Assembly: GCA_014204635.1 (NCBI GenBank)
Contig: JACHLS010000001.1
Coordinates: 1 to 64,000 of the forward strand
Length of the DNA stretch: 64,000 bases
From: Sporosarcina luteola
GTDB taxonomy: Bacteria > Bacillota > Bacilli > Bacillales_A > Planococcaceae
Direction: 5' to 3'
Positions 17,937 to 27,820 of this stretch are shown here, piece after piece; positions within the stretch are counted from its first letter, which is position 1, and each line of letters starts with the position of its first letter. Both the position numbers and the translations under genes were made by a program. Below the pieces are notes generated by a model. That model saw nothing but the letters and a program-made list of their open reading frames with translations. It did no database searches and was not told where the DNA came from.

Positions 17937-19891
17937 GTTGGATGAAACATTTGTATGAAGTTTATGAAAATAATAGCGGGACAGTCGGGGAGTTTGAACA
18001 ACGGGGAGAAGGACAACGATTTACATTATTGCCTGTTTCCCATGTTACACAAAGTGCGCAAATAGAGATAGTGCTAGATCGAGAGGGGAATTTTTTTAGA
18101 GCGACTGTCGTACCGAAGGAAAACGCACGGACAATTGTACCTGCTACACTTGATTCGGCAAATCGAGCGGGTTCAACAGTAGCTGCCCATTTTCTGCACG
18201 ATAAATTATTTTATGTAGCTGGCGACTATATGAAGTATGGGGGAGAAGAAAAACGTTCCCAAAATTACTTGCATTTTATTGGACAGCTACAAGATTGGGC
18301 TGCAAGCGAGTATACTCACTCAAAGGTAACACTTATTTATGACTATATAAAAAAAGGAACACTAATCGAAGATCTCGTCGCAGAAAAGATTTTATTTCTT
18401 GATGAAAATAAAAAAATGATTGAGAAATGGACAGCACAAGAAGATAAGAATTATGGCATTGAAAAACCTGATATCTATAGAGTCGTCACAGGACAAAGTA
18501 GTGAGGCGCTGGTCCGTTTTAACGTCTTAAGTGAAACGCCAGATGATCCACCTGTATGGGAAGATAAGCGTTTATTCCAAGCTTTTCAGAAATACCTTGA
18601 GGGGAAAATGAGAGAGACGACAGAATCGGGATATTGCTATGTAAGTGGGAAGTTTTTACCGTTGACTGAGCGTCATGGATCGCGACTGCGTAATGCGGGG
18701 GACATGTCTAAATTAATCTCTTCTAATGACAAAAGGGGGTTTACATTTCGAGGGCGCTTTAACGAGTCTAGTCAAGCGGTCCAGATAGGATATGACGTTT
18801 CCCAAAAGGCCCATAACGCATTGCGTTGGCTTATCCAACGACAAGGTTATCGTGCCGACACACGGAATTTCATCACATTTGGCGTTGAAAAGCCTGTCAA
18901 TGTTCAAGTATTTGATGGATCAACCGATTTGCTGACATCTTTCTATGGAGCAGATTTTATTAAAACCGACAAGGATGGGACAAACCTTATCGTTGCAGAA
19001 CAAGTACAGCAAGCTCTAAAAGGAAAGAAATATAATTTTCAAGTGGAAGGTATTAAAAATATTGTTGTGATGGCAGTAGATGCTGCAACGACTGGAAGAT
19101 TAGCAATTATTTATTATCAACAGTTAAATAGCGAGCTGTTTTTAGAACGGTTAGCTCGTTGGCATACCACTTGTAAATGGCACCAAGCGTATTTTGATTT
19201 AGGACTAAGAAAGAACATCTACTATGAGGGAACCCCATCGACCTACCAAATTGTTGAAGGTGTATATGGTGAAAGAGCAGACGAAAAAGTAAAAAAAGAA
19301 TTATACACACGATTGCTACCTTGTATTGTAGATGAGGCTCCGATTCCAAAAGACATTGTACGATCTATATTCAATCGAGTCAAAAATCCGATGAGTTTTA
19401 ACAACGATCTATCCAATCCGACAGGTGAGTGGCAGCGGACGTTGCAAATTGCCTGTGCATTAATACGTAAGCAATATGAGAAGGAGGAGATTGACATGGC
19501 GTTGGAACTGGAAAACCGGAATCGCGACTACCTGTTTGGGCGATTGTTAGGAGTGGCGGAAGTATTTGAAGCTTGGGAGTTAAAACAGAAAAAAGATTCG
19601 AGAACAACTAATGCTGCTCGCTATTTCAATGCGTTTAGCCAACACCCTGCGCGAGTATGGATGACTATTCAGAAGCAACTTAATCCTTATAAAGTAAGGC
19701 CATCTGAATTTAGTGGACGTTACATTACATTGTTGCAGGAAATTGAAGATCAACTTAAAACTGAAGATATGAATAATACTGCGTTAGGTCCATTATTCCT
19801 TCTTGGGTATAGCAGTCAAGTTAGAGACTTGTACACAAAAAAAGATCGGAAAGAGGAGAAGAACAATGACGCCCATCAAGAACAAAATTGA
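17933..19891 (+). CDS. cas8c: Cas8c (Csd1), large subunit of type I-C Cascade
   Basis: 652 residues, the usual size of Csd1. It recognises the PAM and helps load Cas3. Characteristic stretches are [20 protein letters not shown] near the N-terminus, [20 protein letters not shown] (about 232-251) and [11 protein letters not shown]. The N- and C-terminal overlaps (ATGA with cas5c, 26 bases with cas7) show translational coupling. The last 131 codons also carry a separate start for the Cas11c small subunit (see next entry). Confidence 0.95.
   Translation: MSWMKHLYEVYENNSGTVGEFEQRGEGQRFTLLPVSHVTQSAQIEIVLDREGNFFRATVVPKENARTIVPATLDSANRAGSTVAAHFLHDKLFYVAGDYMKYGGEEKRSQNYLHFIGQLQDWAASEYTHSKVTLIYDYIKKGTLIEDLVAEKILFLDENKKMIEKWTAQEDKNYGIEKPDIYRVVTGQSSEALVRFNVLSETPDDPPVWEDKRLFQAFQKYLEGKMRETTESGYCYVSGKFLPLTERHGSRLRNAGDMSKLISSNDKRGFTFRGRFNESSQAVQIGYDVSQKAHNALRWLIQRQGYRADTRNFITFGVEKPVNVQVFDGSTDLLTSFYGADFIKTDKDGTNLIVAEQVQQALKGKKYNFQVEGIKNIVVMAVDAATTGRLAIIYYQQLNSELFLERLARWHTTCKWHQAYFDLGLRKNIYYEGTPSTYQIVEGVYGERADEKVKKELYTRLLPCIVDEAPIPKDIVRSIFNRVKNPMSFNNDLSNPTGEWQRTLQIACALIRKQYEKEEIDMALELENRNRDYLFGRLLGVAEVFEAWELKQKKDSRTTNAARYFNAFSQHPARVWMTIQKQLNPYKVRPSEFSGRYITLLQEIEDQLKTEDMNNTALGPLFLLGYSSQVRDLYTKKDRKEEKNNDAHQEQN
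19496..19891 (+). CDS. cas11c: Cas11c small subunit from an internal start in cas8c
   Basis: Inside cas8c a strong ribosome site AAGGAGG (19481-19487) stands eight bases before an in-frame ATG at 19496 ([14 protein letters not shown]). Translation from it gives the last 131 residues of Cas8c as a separate, largely helical protein. Internal translation of Cas11 from cas8 is established for type I-C, I-D and I-B systems, where several copies form the Cascade belly. The site strength and position match that mechanism; separate production in this strain is inferred. Confidence 0.8.
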   Translation: MALELENRNRDYLFGRLLGVAEVFEAWELKQKKDSRTTNAARYFNAFSQHPARVWMTIQKQLNPYKVRPSEFSGRYITLLQEIEDQLKTEDMNNTALGPLFLLGYSSQVRDLYTKKDRKEEKNNDAHQEQN

Positions 19892-20744
19892 TTTTGCAGT
19901 TGTATTTACAGTTGATAAGGCTAATCCGAACGGCGATCCGTTGAACGGTAATCGTCCTCGTCAAGATTATGACGGATATGGGGAAGTTTCCGATGTTGCT
20001 ATTAAGCGGAAAATTAGAAATCGTTTGCAAGATGAGGGTGAGTCGATTTTAGTTCAATCGGACGAACGTAGAAGAGATGGATACCGAAGCATTTTAGCAA
20101 GGGTAGAAGGGAATGAAGCAGTCGCCCCGTATTTTGCAAAAAACAATAAAGAACCAAATAAGGAGGAACTGGTTGAAACGTTTGCGAGTCAATCATGGTA
20201 TGATGTCCGGGCATTTGGACAAGTATTTGCGTTTAAAGGGACAGATGTTTCTGTAGGTGTTCGAGGGCCTGTCTCAATTCACACGGCAACAAGTGTTCAT
20301 CCTGTGGATGTAACAAGCATGCAGATTACAAAAAGTGTGAATTCCACTACAAATACAAAAGATCCAAGCCAAAAAACATCAGATACTATGGGGATGAAGC
20401 ATCGGGTGGATTTTGGAGTATATGTTTTCTGTGGCAGCATCAACCCTCAATTGGCGGAAAAGACCGGATTCTCGCATGAGGATGCAGAAAAGCTTAAACG
20501 AGCATTAGTCACTCTTTTCGCAAATGATGCCTCCTCGGCCAGACCTGATGGAAGTATGGAAGTGAATAAAGTGTTTTGGTGGGAGCATAATTCGAAACTA
20601 GGTCAATACTCATCGGCTAAAGTGCATCGAACGATTAAAATAGAACTGAAGGATGAAGCTGCGTTACCAAAGTCGGTTGAGGATTATACAATAAGTGTTA
20701 AAGAACTTGAGGGTCTGCCTGTAAAAGAATATGCCGGATTATGA
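19866..20744 (+). CDS. cas7c: Cas7c (Csd2), crRNA backbone subunit
   Basis: 292 residues from the ATG at 19866, which has a GAGGAGAAG site; the in-frame codons back to 19803 lie inside cas8c. The family start [20 protein letters not shown] and GNRPRQDYDGYGEVSDVAIK is unmistakable, as is VRGPVSIHTATSVHPVD. Multiple copies form the helical backbone that holds the spacer RNA. Overlaps cas8c by 26 and cas4 by 14 bases. Confidence 0.95.
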   Translation: MTPIKNKIDFAVVFTVDKANPNGDPLNGNRPRQDYDGYGEVSDVAIKRKIRNRLQDEGESILVQSDERRRDGYRSILARVEGNEAVAPYFAKNNKEPNKEELVETFASQSWYDVRAFGQVFAFKGTDVSVGVRGPVSIHTATSVHPVDVTSMQITKSVNSTTNTKDPSQKTSDTMGMKHRVDFGVYVFCGSINPQLAEKTGFSHEDAEKLKRALVTLFANDASSARPDGSMEVNKVFWWEHNSKLGQYSSAKVHRTIKIELKDEAALPKSVEDYTISVKELEGLPVKEYAGL

Positions 20745-21390
20745 TGCTTCTGATTCTTTGTCACTGTCCGGCATCCAACATTTCCGGTTTTGCGAAAGAC
20801 AATGGGCATTGATCCATATTGAGCAAGAGTGGGAAGAGAATGTGTTGACAATAGAGGGGAATCAATTGCACGAGAGGACGGACGATCCCTTTATCAGAGA
20901 GAAACGGAAAGGTGTCCTATATGTACGTGGTTTGCCGGTCCATTCATCGAAGCTAGGGCTGACAGGAATTTGTGATGTAGTAGAATTCCATAATGATGAG
21001 AATGGGGTTTCGTTAAATACTGAAGAGGGGAAGTACCTTCCAATCCCCGTAGAATATAAAAGAGGGAAACCTAAAAAGGATCAGTCAGATATATTACAGT
21101 TAGTGGCGCAAGCAATCTGTCTTGAGGAAATGCTAATCTGCAGAGTTTCACAAGGAAGCCTTTATTATCACGAAATTCGCCGCCGAGTCGATATTGAAAT
21201 AACTAAGGAATTAAAAGAACAAGTGCACGAAACGGCACGTCGTATGCATCAATATTATGATAGGCGGCATACTCCAAGCGTAAAAACAGGAAAGCACTGT
21301 AAAAGCTGTTCACTACGCCACATCTGCTTGCCGGAATTGTTGTCGAAAGAGTCTGTTTCCAGTTATATGAAAAGGATGTTGGCAGAATGA
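20731..21390 (+). CDS. cas4: Cas4 adaptation nuclease
   Basis: 219 residues. A RecB-type nuclease core (GICDVVEF, then PVEYKRGKPKKDQSD and LQLVAQAICLEE) lies between iron-sulfur cysteines: Cys21 in FRFCERQW and three in CKSCSLRHIC near the C-terminus. Cas4 with Cas1 trims prespacers and selects those with a PAM, fixing their orientation. Start overlaps the cas7 end; its stop overlaps the cas1 start by ATGA. Confidence 0.95.
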   Translation: MPDYDASDSLSLSGIQHFRFCERQWALIHIEQEWEENVLTIEGNQLHERTDDPFIREKRKGVLYVRGLPVHSSKLGLTGICDVVEFHNDENGVSLNTEEGKYLPIPVEYKRGKPKKDQSDILQLVAQAICLEEMLICRVSQGSLYYHEIRRRVDIEITKELKEQVHETARRMHQYYDRRHTPSVKTGKHCKSCSLRHICLPELLSKESVSSYMKRMLAE

Positions 21391-22418
21391 AAAAGTTATT
21401 AAATACACTATACATTACACTGCCAGACGCATACCTCGGACTGAAAGGAGAAAACGTCGCAATCATCAAAGATGAAGTCATCATTGGGCGAGTGCCACTT
21501 CATAATTTGGAGGCCATCTGCACATTGGGAAGGCAAGGCGCAAGTCCAGCTCTCATGTCTGCTTGTGTGGAGAGGGATATTAGTATTACTTTTTTATCTA
21601 CTAGCGGGCGTTTTCGGGCAAGAGTCATCGGTCCGACAAAAGGAAATGTCACTTTAAGAAGAAGCCAATATCGACTTGCGGATGATGAAGCGAAAAGCGC
21701 ACAAGTTTCAAAGCATTTTTTAATTGGAAAGATTTATAATTCAAAATGGTCATTAGAGAGAGTAACAAGAGATCACGCCTTACGTATAGACTTGGAGAAA
21801 TTTAAAAGCAAATCTGCCTTCCTTTCAGAATCGATCAAACAATTAGCAGCAGCCGATAACCTTGAAGTGTTGCGGGGGATTGAAGGGAATGCCGCAAATG
21901 CCTACTTTTCTGTAATGGATGATATGATTTTGCAACAGAAAGATGCATTTTTTTATAAGGGAAGAAGTCGAAGACCACCCCTTGATAATGTAAATGCGTT
22001 GTTATCATTTGTTTATACTCTTCTCGCATCTGACGTGGGGGCAGCACTTGAGACAGTGGGCTTGGATCCATATGTTGGATTTTTGCACCGTGATCGTCCA
22101 GGAAGAATGTCACTTGCGTTGGATGTAATGGAAGAATTGCGAAGTGTTTATGCAGACCGTTTTGTATTATCAGTGATAAACAAAAAACAAGTCAAAGCTA
22201 CCGATTTTCTAAAAAAAGAAAGTGGTGCAGTGATAATGACTGACAATGCTCGGAAGGAAATCTTGCAGTTATGGCAAAAAAGGAAGGACGAACAAATTAC
22301 TCATCCATTTCTGAAAGAAAAAATATCATGGGGATTAGTTCCTCATGCTCAAGCGATATTGCTAGCTCGATTTTTGAGAGGGGATCTTGACGCATACCCA
22401 CCATTTTTATGGAAGTAG
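21387..22418 (+). CDS. cas1: Cas1 integrase
   Basis: 343 residues, type I-C Cas1. Beta-rich N-terminus (LLNTLYITLPDAYLGLKGEN) and helical catalytic C-domain with GIEGNAANAYF, ETVGLDPYVGFLHRDRPGR and SLALDVMEELR, which supply the conserved Glu, His and Asp metal ligands. It integrates new spacers at the leader end together with Cas2. Intact. Confidence 0.95.
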   Translation: MKKLLNTLYITLPDAYLGLKGENVAIIKDEVIIGRVPLHNLEAICTLGRQGASPALMSACVERDISITFLSTSGRFRARVIGPTKGNVTLRRSQYRLADDEAKSAQVSKHFLIGKIYNSKWSLERVTRDHALRIDLEKFKSKSAFLSESIKQLAAADNLEVLRGIEGNAANAYFSVMDDMILQQKDAFFYKGRSRRPPLDNVNALLSFVYTLLASDVGAALETVGLDPYVGFLHRDRPGRMSLALDVMEELRSVYADRFVLSVINKKQVKATDFLKKESGAVIMTDNARKEILQLWQKRKDEQITHPFLKEKISWGLVPHAQAILLARFLRGDLDAYPPFLWK

Positions 22419-22718
22419 GTGTTTTCCATCCTAGTATTGATTACGTATGATGTAAGTATAACGTCAGAAGGTGGAAAAAGAAGGCTTAGGCGAGTAGCGA
22501 AAAAATGTGAAGATTTTGGGGTTCGAGTCCAAAATTCAGTATTCGAATGTGTCGTGGATGCGACGCAACTCAAGATATTGGAGCTCGAATTAGAAAAATT
22601 AATTGATCCAGAAGTGGATAGTCTACGATTTTATAGGTTAGGAAATAATTACAAATCGAAAGTAAAACATATAGGTACTAAGCAAAGTTTAAACGTTGAG
22701 GAGCCATTGATTTTTTAG
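22419..22718 (+). CDS. cas2: Cas2 adaptation protein
   Basis: 99 residues, GTG start directly after the cas1 stop with a weak GGAAG site inside the cas1 end. The N-terminus SILVLITYDVSITSEGGKRR has the ferredoxin-fold Asp (YDV) typical of Cas2, and RRVAKKCEDFGVRVQNSVFE is the usual second block. Last cas gene before the leader. Confidence 0.93.
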   Translation: MFSILVLITYDVSITSEGGKRRLRRVAKKCEDFGVRVQNSVFECVVDATQLKILELELEKLIDPEVDSLRFYRLGNNYKSKVKHIGTKQSLNVEEPLIF

Positions 22719-22885
22719 TGCGAACCTGAAGTGCCCATGAAATCTTTGGGAGATCCGCACCAAAAAAAGAGACGAAAAAGCGTGAAATTTTGACAGGACG
22801 TTAGGTTCTACTATGAATAAATAGCTCCTTGGCTAATTTTTATTGTAAATATAGCGGAAATTACCTTTTTAACCTCGTTTTCGCT
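22719..22885 (+). promoter_or_regulatory. CRISPR leader with promoter
   Basis: 167-bp A/T-rich region between cas2 and the first repeat. TTGACA at 22790-22795 and TATGAA at 22812-22817 (16-base gap) give a likely array promoter. Leader polarity is supported because the decayed repeats are at the opposite end of the array. Confidence 0.75.
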
Positions 22886-25457
22886 GTCGCACTCTTCGTG
22901 AGTGCGTGGATTGAAATGTTTATTCAAGACAATCATTTGCGCAACCTCTATGAGTCGCACTCTTCGTGAGTGCGTGGATTGAAATATTGCTTATAGTATA
23001 CTTATCTTATGTTGTAATTTAGTCGCACTCTTCGTGAGTGCGTGGATTGAAATAGCAGGATAGAAGCCTTTAATTTCTCCCCTCTCGGTCGCACTCTTCG
23101 TGAGTGCGTGGATTGAAATTGCAGTATCAATGTTCTGCGGCGCATTGCGTATCAGTCGCACTCTTCGTGAGTGCGTGGATTGAAATCAAGTGGAAAAGAA
23201 GGAACAAGCCGAAGGCGAGTGTCGCACTCTTCGTGAGTGCGTGGATTGAAATTCCACCCAAAATGACCTTATCACCACGAACAAAAGGTCGCACTCTTCG
23301 TGAGTGCGTGGATTGAAATTGGCGACTTTTTAATTGGCCAGTATTGCGGCTATAGTCGCACTCTTCGTGAGTGCGTGGATTGAAATATCAGTAAGCCTAT
23401 TTAATGCCGCAAGCTCTCCCGTCGCACTCTTCGTGAGTGCGTGGATTGAAATTCTGTCGGCTGAACAGCCTGCAAAAACTCCTGTGGGTCGCACTCTTCG
23501 TGAGTGCGTGGATTGAAATATACAACGGAGGATACTTGACCATTTCCGTTTTGTGTCGCACTCTTCGTGAGTGCGTGGATTGAAATAAAGTATTGGCACT
23601 TAGGTTTTTAGTGATTACATGTCGCACTCTTCGTGAGTGCGTGGATTGAAATCTTAGACAAGCCGTGATTGTTATCTAGCCATTCACGTCGCACTCTTCG
23701 TGAGTGCGTGGATTGAAATGTTTTTGCCAAGAACCCACTTGTATTGCTGGTTTAGTCGCACTCTTCGTGAGTGCGTGGATTGAAATTGAACATCATCACC
23801 ATGCACATATAGACTGTAAGTGTCGCACTCTTCGTGAGTGCGTGGATTGAAATTTTGTGGGATTGATAACAACCGTTCACGCCTTTTGGTCGCACTCTTC
23901 GTGAGTGCGTGGATTGAAATCGATGGCCCATTAAAGTCCTGCAATTGCAGTTTAGTCGCACTCTTCGTGAGTGCGTGGATTGAAATGTTCCGGCTTCATT
24001 AGTCCAGTCACCTTTTATGCCGTCGCACTCTTCGTGAGTGCGTGGATTGAAATACCATTGACGGTCAGCCCCTCAACCTACGCAAAGTCGTCGCACTCTT
24101 CGTGAGTGCGTGGATTGAAATCTGCTTTGGCTTTGAAAGCTCCGCAAGCAATGCGTGTCGCACTCTTCGTGAGTGCGTGGATTGAAATGTCAGATATACG
24201 TTGTAATCATGAGCCTTTATTGTGTCGCACTCTTCGTGAGTGCGTGGATTGAAATCAAAAATCTGATGTAGGTACATCGGATTTCTTTGGTCGCACTCTT
24301 CGTGAGTGCGTGGATTGAAATCATGTAAGCATTAGTAAGATTACCACTCACTTCCGTCGCACTCTTCGTGAGTGCGTGGATTGAAATTGAATCGTGAAGG
24401 TGAATTTCTCTCCCTGGATCTTCGTCGCACTCTTCGTGAGTGCGTGGATTGAAATGTTTCAGTTGTTACAGGATTTACTTCTGGATTGAAGTCGCACTCT
24501 TCGTGAGTGCGTGGATTGAAATATCGAGTTTGGGGGTGGGGAGGAATGAAGTTTCAGTCGCACTCTTCGTGAGTGCGTGGATTGAAATAAATATGTGTGA
24601 GGTGTACTAGATGGCTATTTTAGTCGCACTCTTCGTGAGTGCGTGGATTGAAATCCCAATGGAATGAAGGCACAATTTGGCACTAATTTAGTCGCACTCT
24701 TCGTGAGTGCGTGGATTGAAATCACGTTTCTAGTGGACGATTGCGCCAATCTTTCGGTCGCACTCTTCGTGAGTGCGTGGATTGAAATCTTATGATGATT
24801 TCAAATTGAATTGCGACCAGGTGTCGCACTCTTCGTGAGTGCGTGGATTGAAATATACAGGAAAGGCTTTCCAGGCTCATTTAATTGAGTCGCACTCTTC
24901 GTGAGTGCGTGGATTGAAATAGATAGTACCCGATATTACTTGCCCTGACCGTACTAGTCGCACTCTTCGTGAGTGCGTGGATTGAAATAAACCAGATACG
25001 ATGCTTTCTTATCTAGGTTCGAAGTCGCACTCTTCGTGAGTGCGTGGATTGAAATCTTTATAACATTATCACGGAGCCGAATTTGAAAGAGTCGCACTCT
25101 TCGTGAGTGCGTGGATTGAAATTTCTGCATCCGTCAACTCCAAACCGTACTCTCCTAAGTCGCACTCTTCGTGAGTGCGTGGATTGAAATCCAATACTCC
25201 CAAGTATTTTGATTGTCGACGTAAGTCGCACTCTTCGTGAGTGCGTGGATTGAAATAGCATACGGATTGGCTCGATCTTTTCCGGCTTGCGTCGCACTCT
25301 TCGTGAGTGCGTGGATTGAAATTTTTTCATGCGTAGCTACTACTTTCAAACTCCCTTGTCGCACTCTTCGTGAGTGCATGGATTGAAATTTTTGTATCCG
25401 GTGATCCTCATGCCAGCCTGTTATAATCGGACTCTTCATGAGTAAGTGAACCCTAAT
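22886..25457 (+). CRISPR. type I-C CRISPR array, 38 repeats plus one degenerate terminal repeat
   Basis: The 32-bp repeat starts GTCGCACTCTTCGTGAGTGC and ends GTGGATTGAAAT, the typical I-C repeat with a 7-bp hairpin (CGCACTC/GAGTGCG). Repeat starts run from 22886 to 25358 at 66-68 bp steps, giving spacers of 34-36 bp. The first 37 copies look identical; copy 38 (25358-25389) has one G-to-A change; a last copy at 25426-25457 matches only about 22 of 32 positions. There are 38 spacers, all different by eye. Frames read across the array encode nothing real. Confidence 0.98.
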
Positions 25458-25481
25458 TGATCCGTTTGGAATAGATGAGAC

Positions 25482-25499
25482 ATGTATTATATTTCAAAA
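25482..25499. repeat. 18-bp direct repeat, left copy flanking the IS
   Basis: ATGTATTATATTTCAAAA here is repeated exactly at 27147-27164, touching both ends of the insertion element. Confidence 0.9.
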
Positions 25500-25521
25500 C
25501 CCTAATTATTCACCAACTAAT

Positions 25522-25571
25522 AGAGAATCCCGTTCAAAAGCGATCGCCACGGCTTTTGAACGGGATTCTCT
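25522..25571. terminator. 20-bp perfect hairpin at the left IS end
   Basis: AGAGAATCCCGTTCAAAAGC pairs fully with 25552-25571 around a 10-base loop and is followed by TTTTTC on the plus strand. It should act as a terminator guarding the transposase. Confidence 0.75.
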
Positions 25572-25651
25572 TTTTCACTTAAAAGATGAAAAAAGAATCC
25601 GTTTCTGATAGGATGATTGCGACCAAACAAAACATCACAGAAAGGATTCTT

Positions 25652-26964
25652 ATGATACCTACTTAAACCACTCTACATTCAACCGTTCCATTAAGTTATC
25701 CAATGATGGAGGCGAACTTTCCTCCGACACCGGCAATCTCATCTTCCGTGAGCTCGATGAAAAATTGGGGTTCTTCCAAACTATCGCAGATCAGCTTCAA
25801 CTATCCGATGAACGCACGTTTTGCCTCTATGAAAATGACGAGCTCCTTCAGCAGAAGATCTATCAACTCATCGCTGGTTATCACCAAGACGATGCGGCTG
25901 ATCATTTGACGACCGATCCCGTTTTCACCCAGATTCTCGATAAGCCTGCACTGGCTTCCCAGCCGTCCCTGTCCCGATTTTTTCATTGGTTTGACCAAGA
26001 GGCGCTCGATCACCTTCAGACGGCGAATCAAACGCTGCTCGATCGGGTTCATCGTGCACGTCAGGCGAAAGCGCTGATTGTAGACCTCGATTCCTCGCAT
26101 GCCGATACCTACGGTCAACAGGAAGAAGCTGCATACAATGCGCATTACCAGACAGTCGGGTTTCATCCGCTCGTCGCATTCGACGGCTTGACAGGTGATT
26201 TCCTGAAAGCGAAGTTACGTCCGGGAAATGTCTACACGTCGAATGGCGTCATCGATTTCATCCGTCCGGTCATCGAACATTATAACGAGCAGTTTCCGGA
26301 AACTTCTTATTTGATTCGAGGGGACAGCGGGTTTGCGGTTCCCGGCCTGTATGAATTATGTGAGAAGGAATCGTTCTCGTATATTATCCGGTTAAAGTCG
26401 AATGCCAAACTGCAGGCGCTTGCGGAGGAGCTACACCCGTCCGGTGAAATCCAGGACTTCTCAAAGACGGAGACATACGCGGAAGATGCCCTCTATCAAG
26501 CAGCTTCCTGGTCGAAACCGCGCCGCGTCGTCATCCAATCGACATGACCGGCAGGCAAGCTATTCTTCCGGCATGCCTTTTTTGTCACGAACCTCGGTGA
26601 GTGTTTTTCTCCACAAGCCATCGTCTATTCCTATCAGCAGCGGGGGTCTGTGGAAAACTTCATCAAGGAGGCGAAGGAAGGATTTGGTTTCGATCAGATG
26701 AAAAGCCATGATTTCATTGTCAATGCCGCCCGTATGATGATCAGCCTGCTTGCCTACAATCTGACAAATTGGCTGCGTACGCTTAGCTTTACGACAGCCT
26801 TCAAAGGAATCCAGATTGGAACCATCCGTACCCGCTTAGTGAAAATGGCAAGTAAATTGGTGAAATCCGGCCGCTATCTGCATATGAAAATCTCATCCCA
26901 CTTTGTCTACGACCGTTTTTTCTGGGATGTCTTGGCCAAGGTGCAGCAATTACAAATAAAATGA
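25652..26964 (+). pseudogene. IS1380-family DDE transposase, interrupted
   Basis: One continuous frame encodes NRSIKLSNDGGELSSDTGNL, then LIVDLDSSHADTYGQQEEAA, HPLVAFDGLTGDFLKAKLRP, YLIRGDSGFAVPGLYE and, after a stop, RGSVENFIKEAKEGFGFDQM. These are the DDE blocks of IS1380 transposases. Two lesions are visible: a TGA at 26545-26547 (most simply CGA to TGA, between IQST and PAGKLFF) and no start codon in the working frame near the N-terminus, because the ATG at 25652 is in a different frame. The enzyme is therefore not made as a full protein. Confidence 0.85.
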
Positions 26965-27146
26965 ACCAACAGGAACCTTTTAAAAAAATGATGGGGGCCA
27001 AGGGAGAAGTGCGCCCAAAAACCAAAGGAAAATGCCAATGACTTGCCAAATGAGTCGGTGAAGTGGCAAGTGGATTTGCGAAATCGCCTAAACTCCATAA
27101 ATTATGATCATTTTTCAGTTTTCTATTCAGCTATGAATAATTCAGG

Positions 27147-27164
27147 ATGTATTATATTTCAAAA
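27147..27164. repeat. 18-bp direct repeat, right copy flanking the IS
   Basis: Identical to 25482-25499 and directly adjoining the right inverted repeat. Confidence 0.9.
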
Positions 27165-27297
27165 GTATTTTTAATGAACTGGTGAGAACATTTGTTTATA
27201 ACGTCCACTTGAAAGTAGGGGAAGAGCTTGCAAGGCCTAGGGTAAACTGTTTAGAGGCTGGTTTGTTTTATTAATGGAGCAGAATTTTTCAATCTAA

Positions 27298-27327
27298 TTG
27301 GTGATTTTTACGTATGGTTGTTATAAT
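27298..27327 (+). promoter_or_regulatory. promoter of the repeat-like small RNA
   Basis: TTGGTG at 27298-27303 and a perfect TATAAT at 27322-27327, 18 bases apart. The predicted start point, about seven bases after the -10 box, falls at 27334, the first base of the CRISPR-like repeat. Confidence 0.5.
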
Positions 27328-27333
27328 TGTGTT

Positions 27334-27437
27334 GTCGTACTAAAGGTACGTGGATTGAAAATATATTTTGTTTAATATAGGAAGGAATTATCAAATGAGT
27401 CGCAAAACTAACTCGTTTGATAATTTCTTTTTATTTG
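27334..27437 (+). ncRNA. candidate crRNA-like small RNA with a single CRISPR-repeat-like sequence
   Basis: 27334-27362 reads GTCGTACTAAAGGTAC then GTGGATTGAAAAT (overlapping the last G-T-A-C). It keeps the 5' GTCG, a shortened hairpin (CGTAC/GTACG instead of CGCACTC/GAGTGCG) and the 3' tag of the array repeat. About 23 bases later a 15-bp hairpin (27386-27400 with 27411-27425) followed by TTTCTTTTTATTT would end the transcript. Ten bases just after the repeat (TATTTTGTTT) recur at 27455-27464, between the -35 and -10 boxes of the next promoter. The layout resembles the crRNA-like CreA/CreR RNAs. It may also be only a relic of an older array. Confidence 0.5.
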
Positions 27438-27444
27438 GAAAGGT

Positions 27445-27473
27445 TTGACGGTTGTATTTTGTTTGGGTATACT
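27445..27473 (+). promoter_or_regulatory. sigma-A promoter overlapped by the small-RNA seed match
   Basis: TTGACG at 27445-27450 and TATACT at 27468-27473 with the ideal 17-base spacing. It reads toward the IS3-type orfA fragment and may be that element's own promoter. Confidence 0.65.
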
Positions 27474-27529
27474 TTGTGTAAGATAACTAAAATTATATAT
27501 TTAACAATATATAGAACGAGGTTAAAATA

Positions 27530-27820
27530 ATGACCATAGATAATTCAAGAAGGACATTTCCGTCTGAATTTAAAAGACAAATTGTTCAACTCCACAAAAC
27601 TGGTAAACCTAACAGCGAGATATTTAAAGAATACAATATATCCTCATCTATGATCGGTAAATGGGCAAAAAAGTATCAAAGCATTGATTACCAGGAAAAC
27701 AAAGATACTAAATTGATATAACCTGTAAAAACTGAATTAGTGAAATTACGTTTTGAAATACTACGTTTAGAGTGTGAGATAGCTCATTTGAAGTTAGCGT
27801 TGCAGATTACAGGACGATAG
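27530..27820 (+). pseudogene. IS3-family transposase OrfA, truncated relic
   Basis: MTIDNSRRTFPSEFKRQIVQ followed by a helix-turn-helix (NSEIFKEYNISSSMIGKWAK) is the N-terminus of IS3-group OrfA. A TAA at 27719 stops it after 63 codons; the same frame then continues with a coiled-coil-like KTELVKLRFEILRLECEIAH and ends LQITGR at about 27820, as intact OrfA proteins do. No OrfB follows. The relic end overlaps the end of the CHY zinc finger gene on the other strand. Tandem AGA-AGG codons lie at positions 7-8 of the frame. Confidence 0.65.

Larger units (their letters stand above)
25500..27146 (+). mobile_element. IS1380-family insertion sequence, inactive
   Basis: 1647 bp bounded by imperfect inverted repeats: CCCTAATTATTCACC (from 25500) against CCTGAATTATTCATAG read inward from 27146; 19 of the first 28 positions match. 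It carries one broken transposase gene. Near the left end lies a perfect 20-bp stem (25522-25541 with 25552-25571), which may block outside transcripts from entering the transposase gene. The element sits 42 bases beyond the degenerate last CRISPR repeat. Confidence 0.85.

Noticed and set aside
22886..25457. Several 60-94 codon frames in the CRISPR array
   Set aside because: They translate repeat units (VALFVSAWIEI and SIHALTKSAT patterns) and spacers; not genes.
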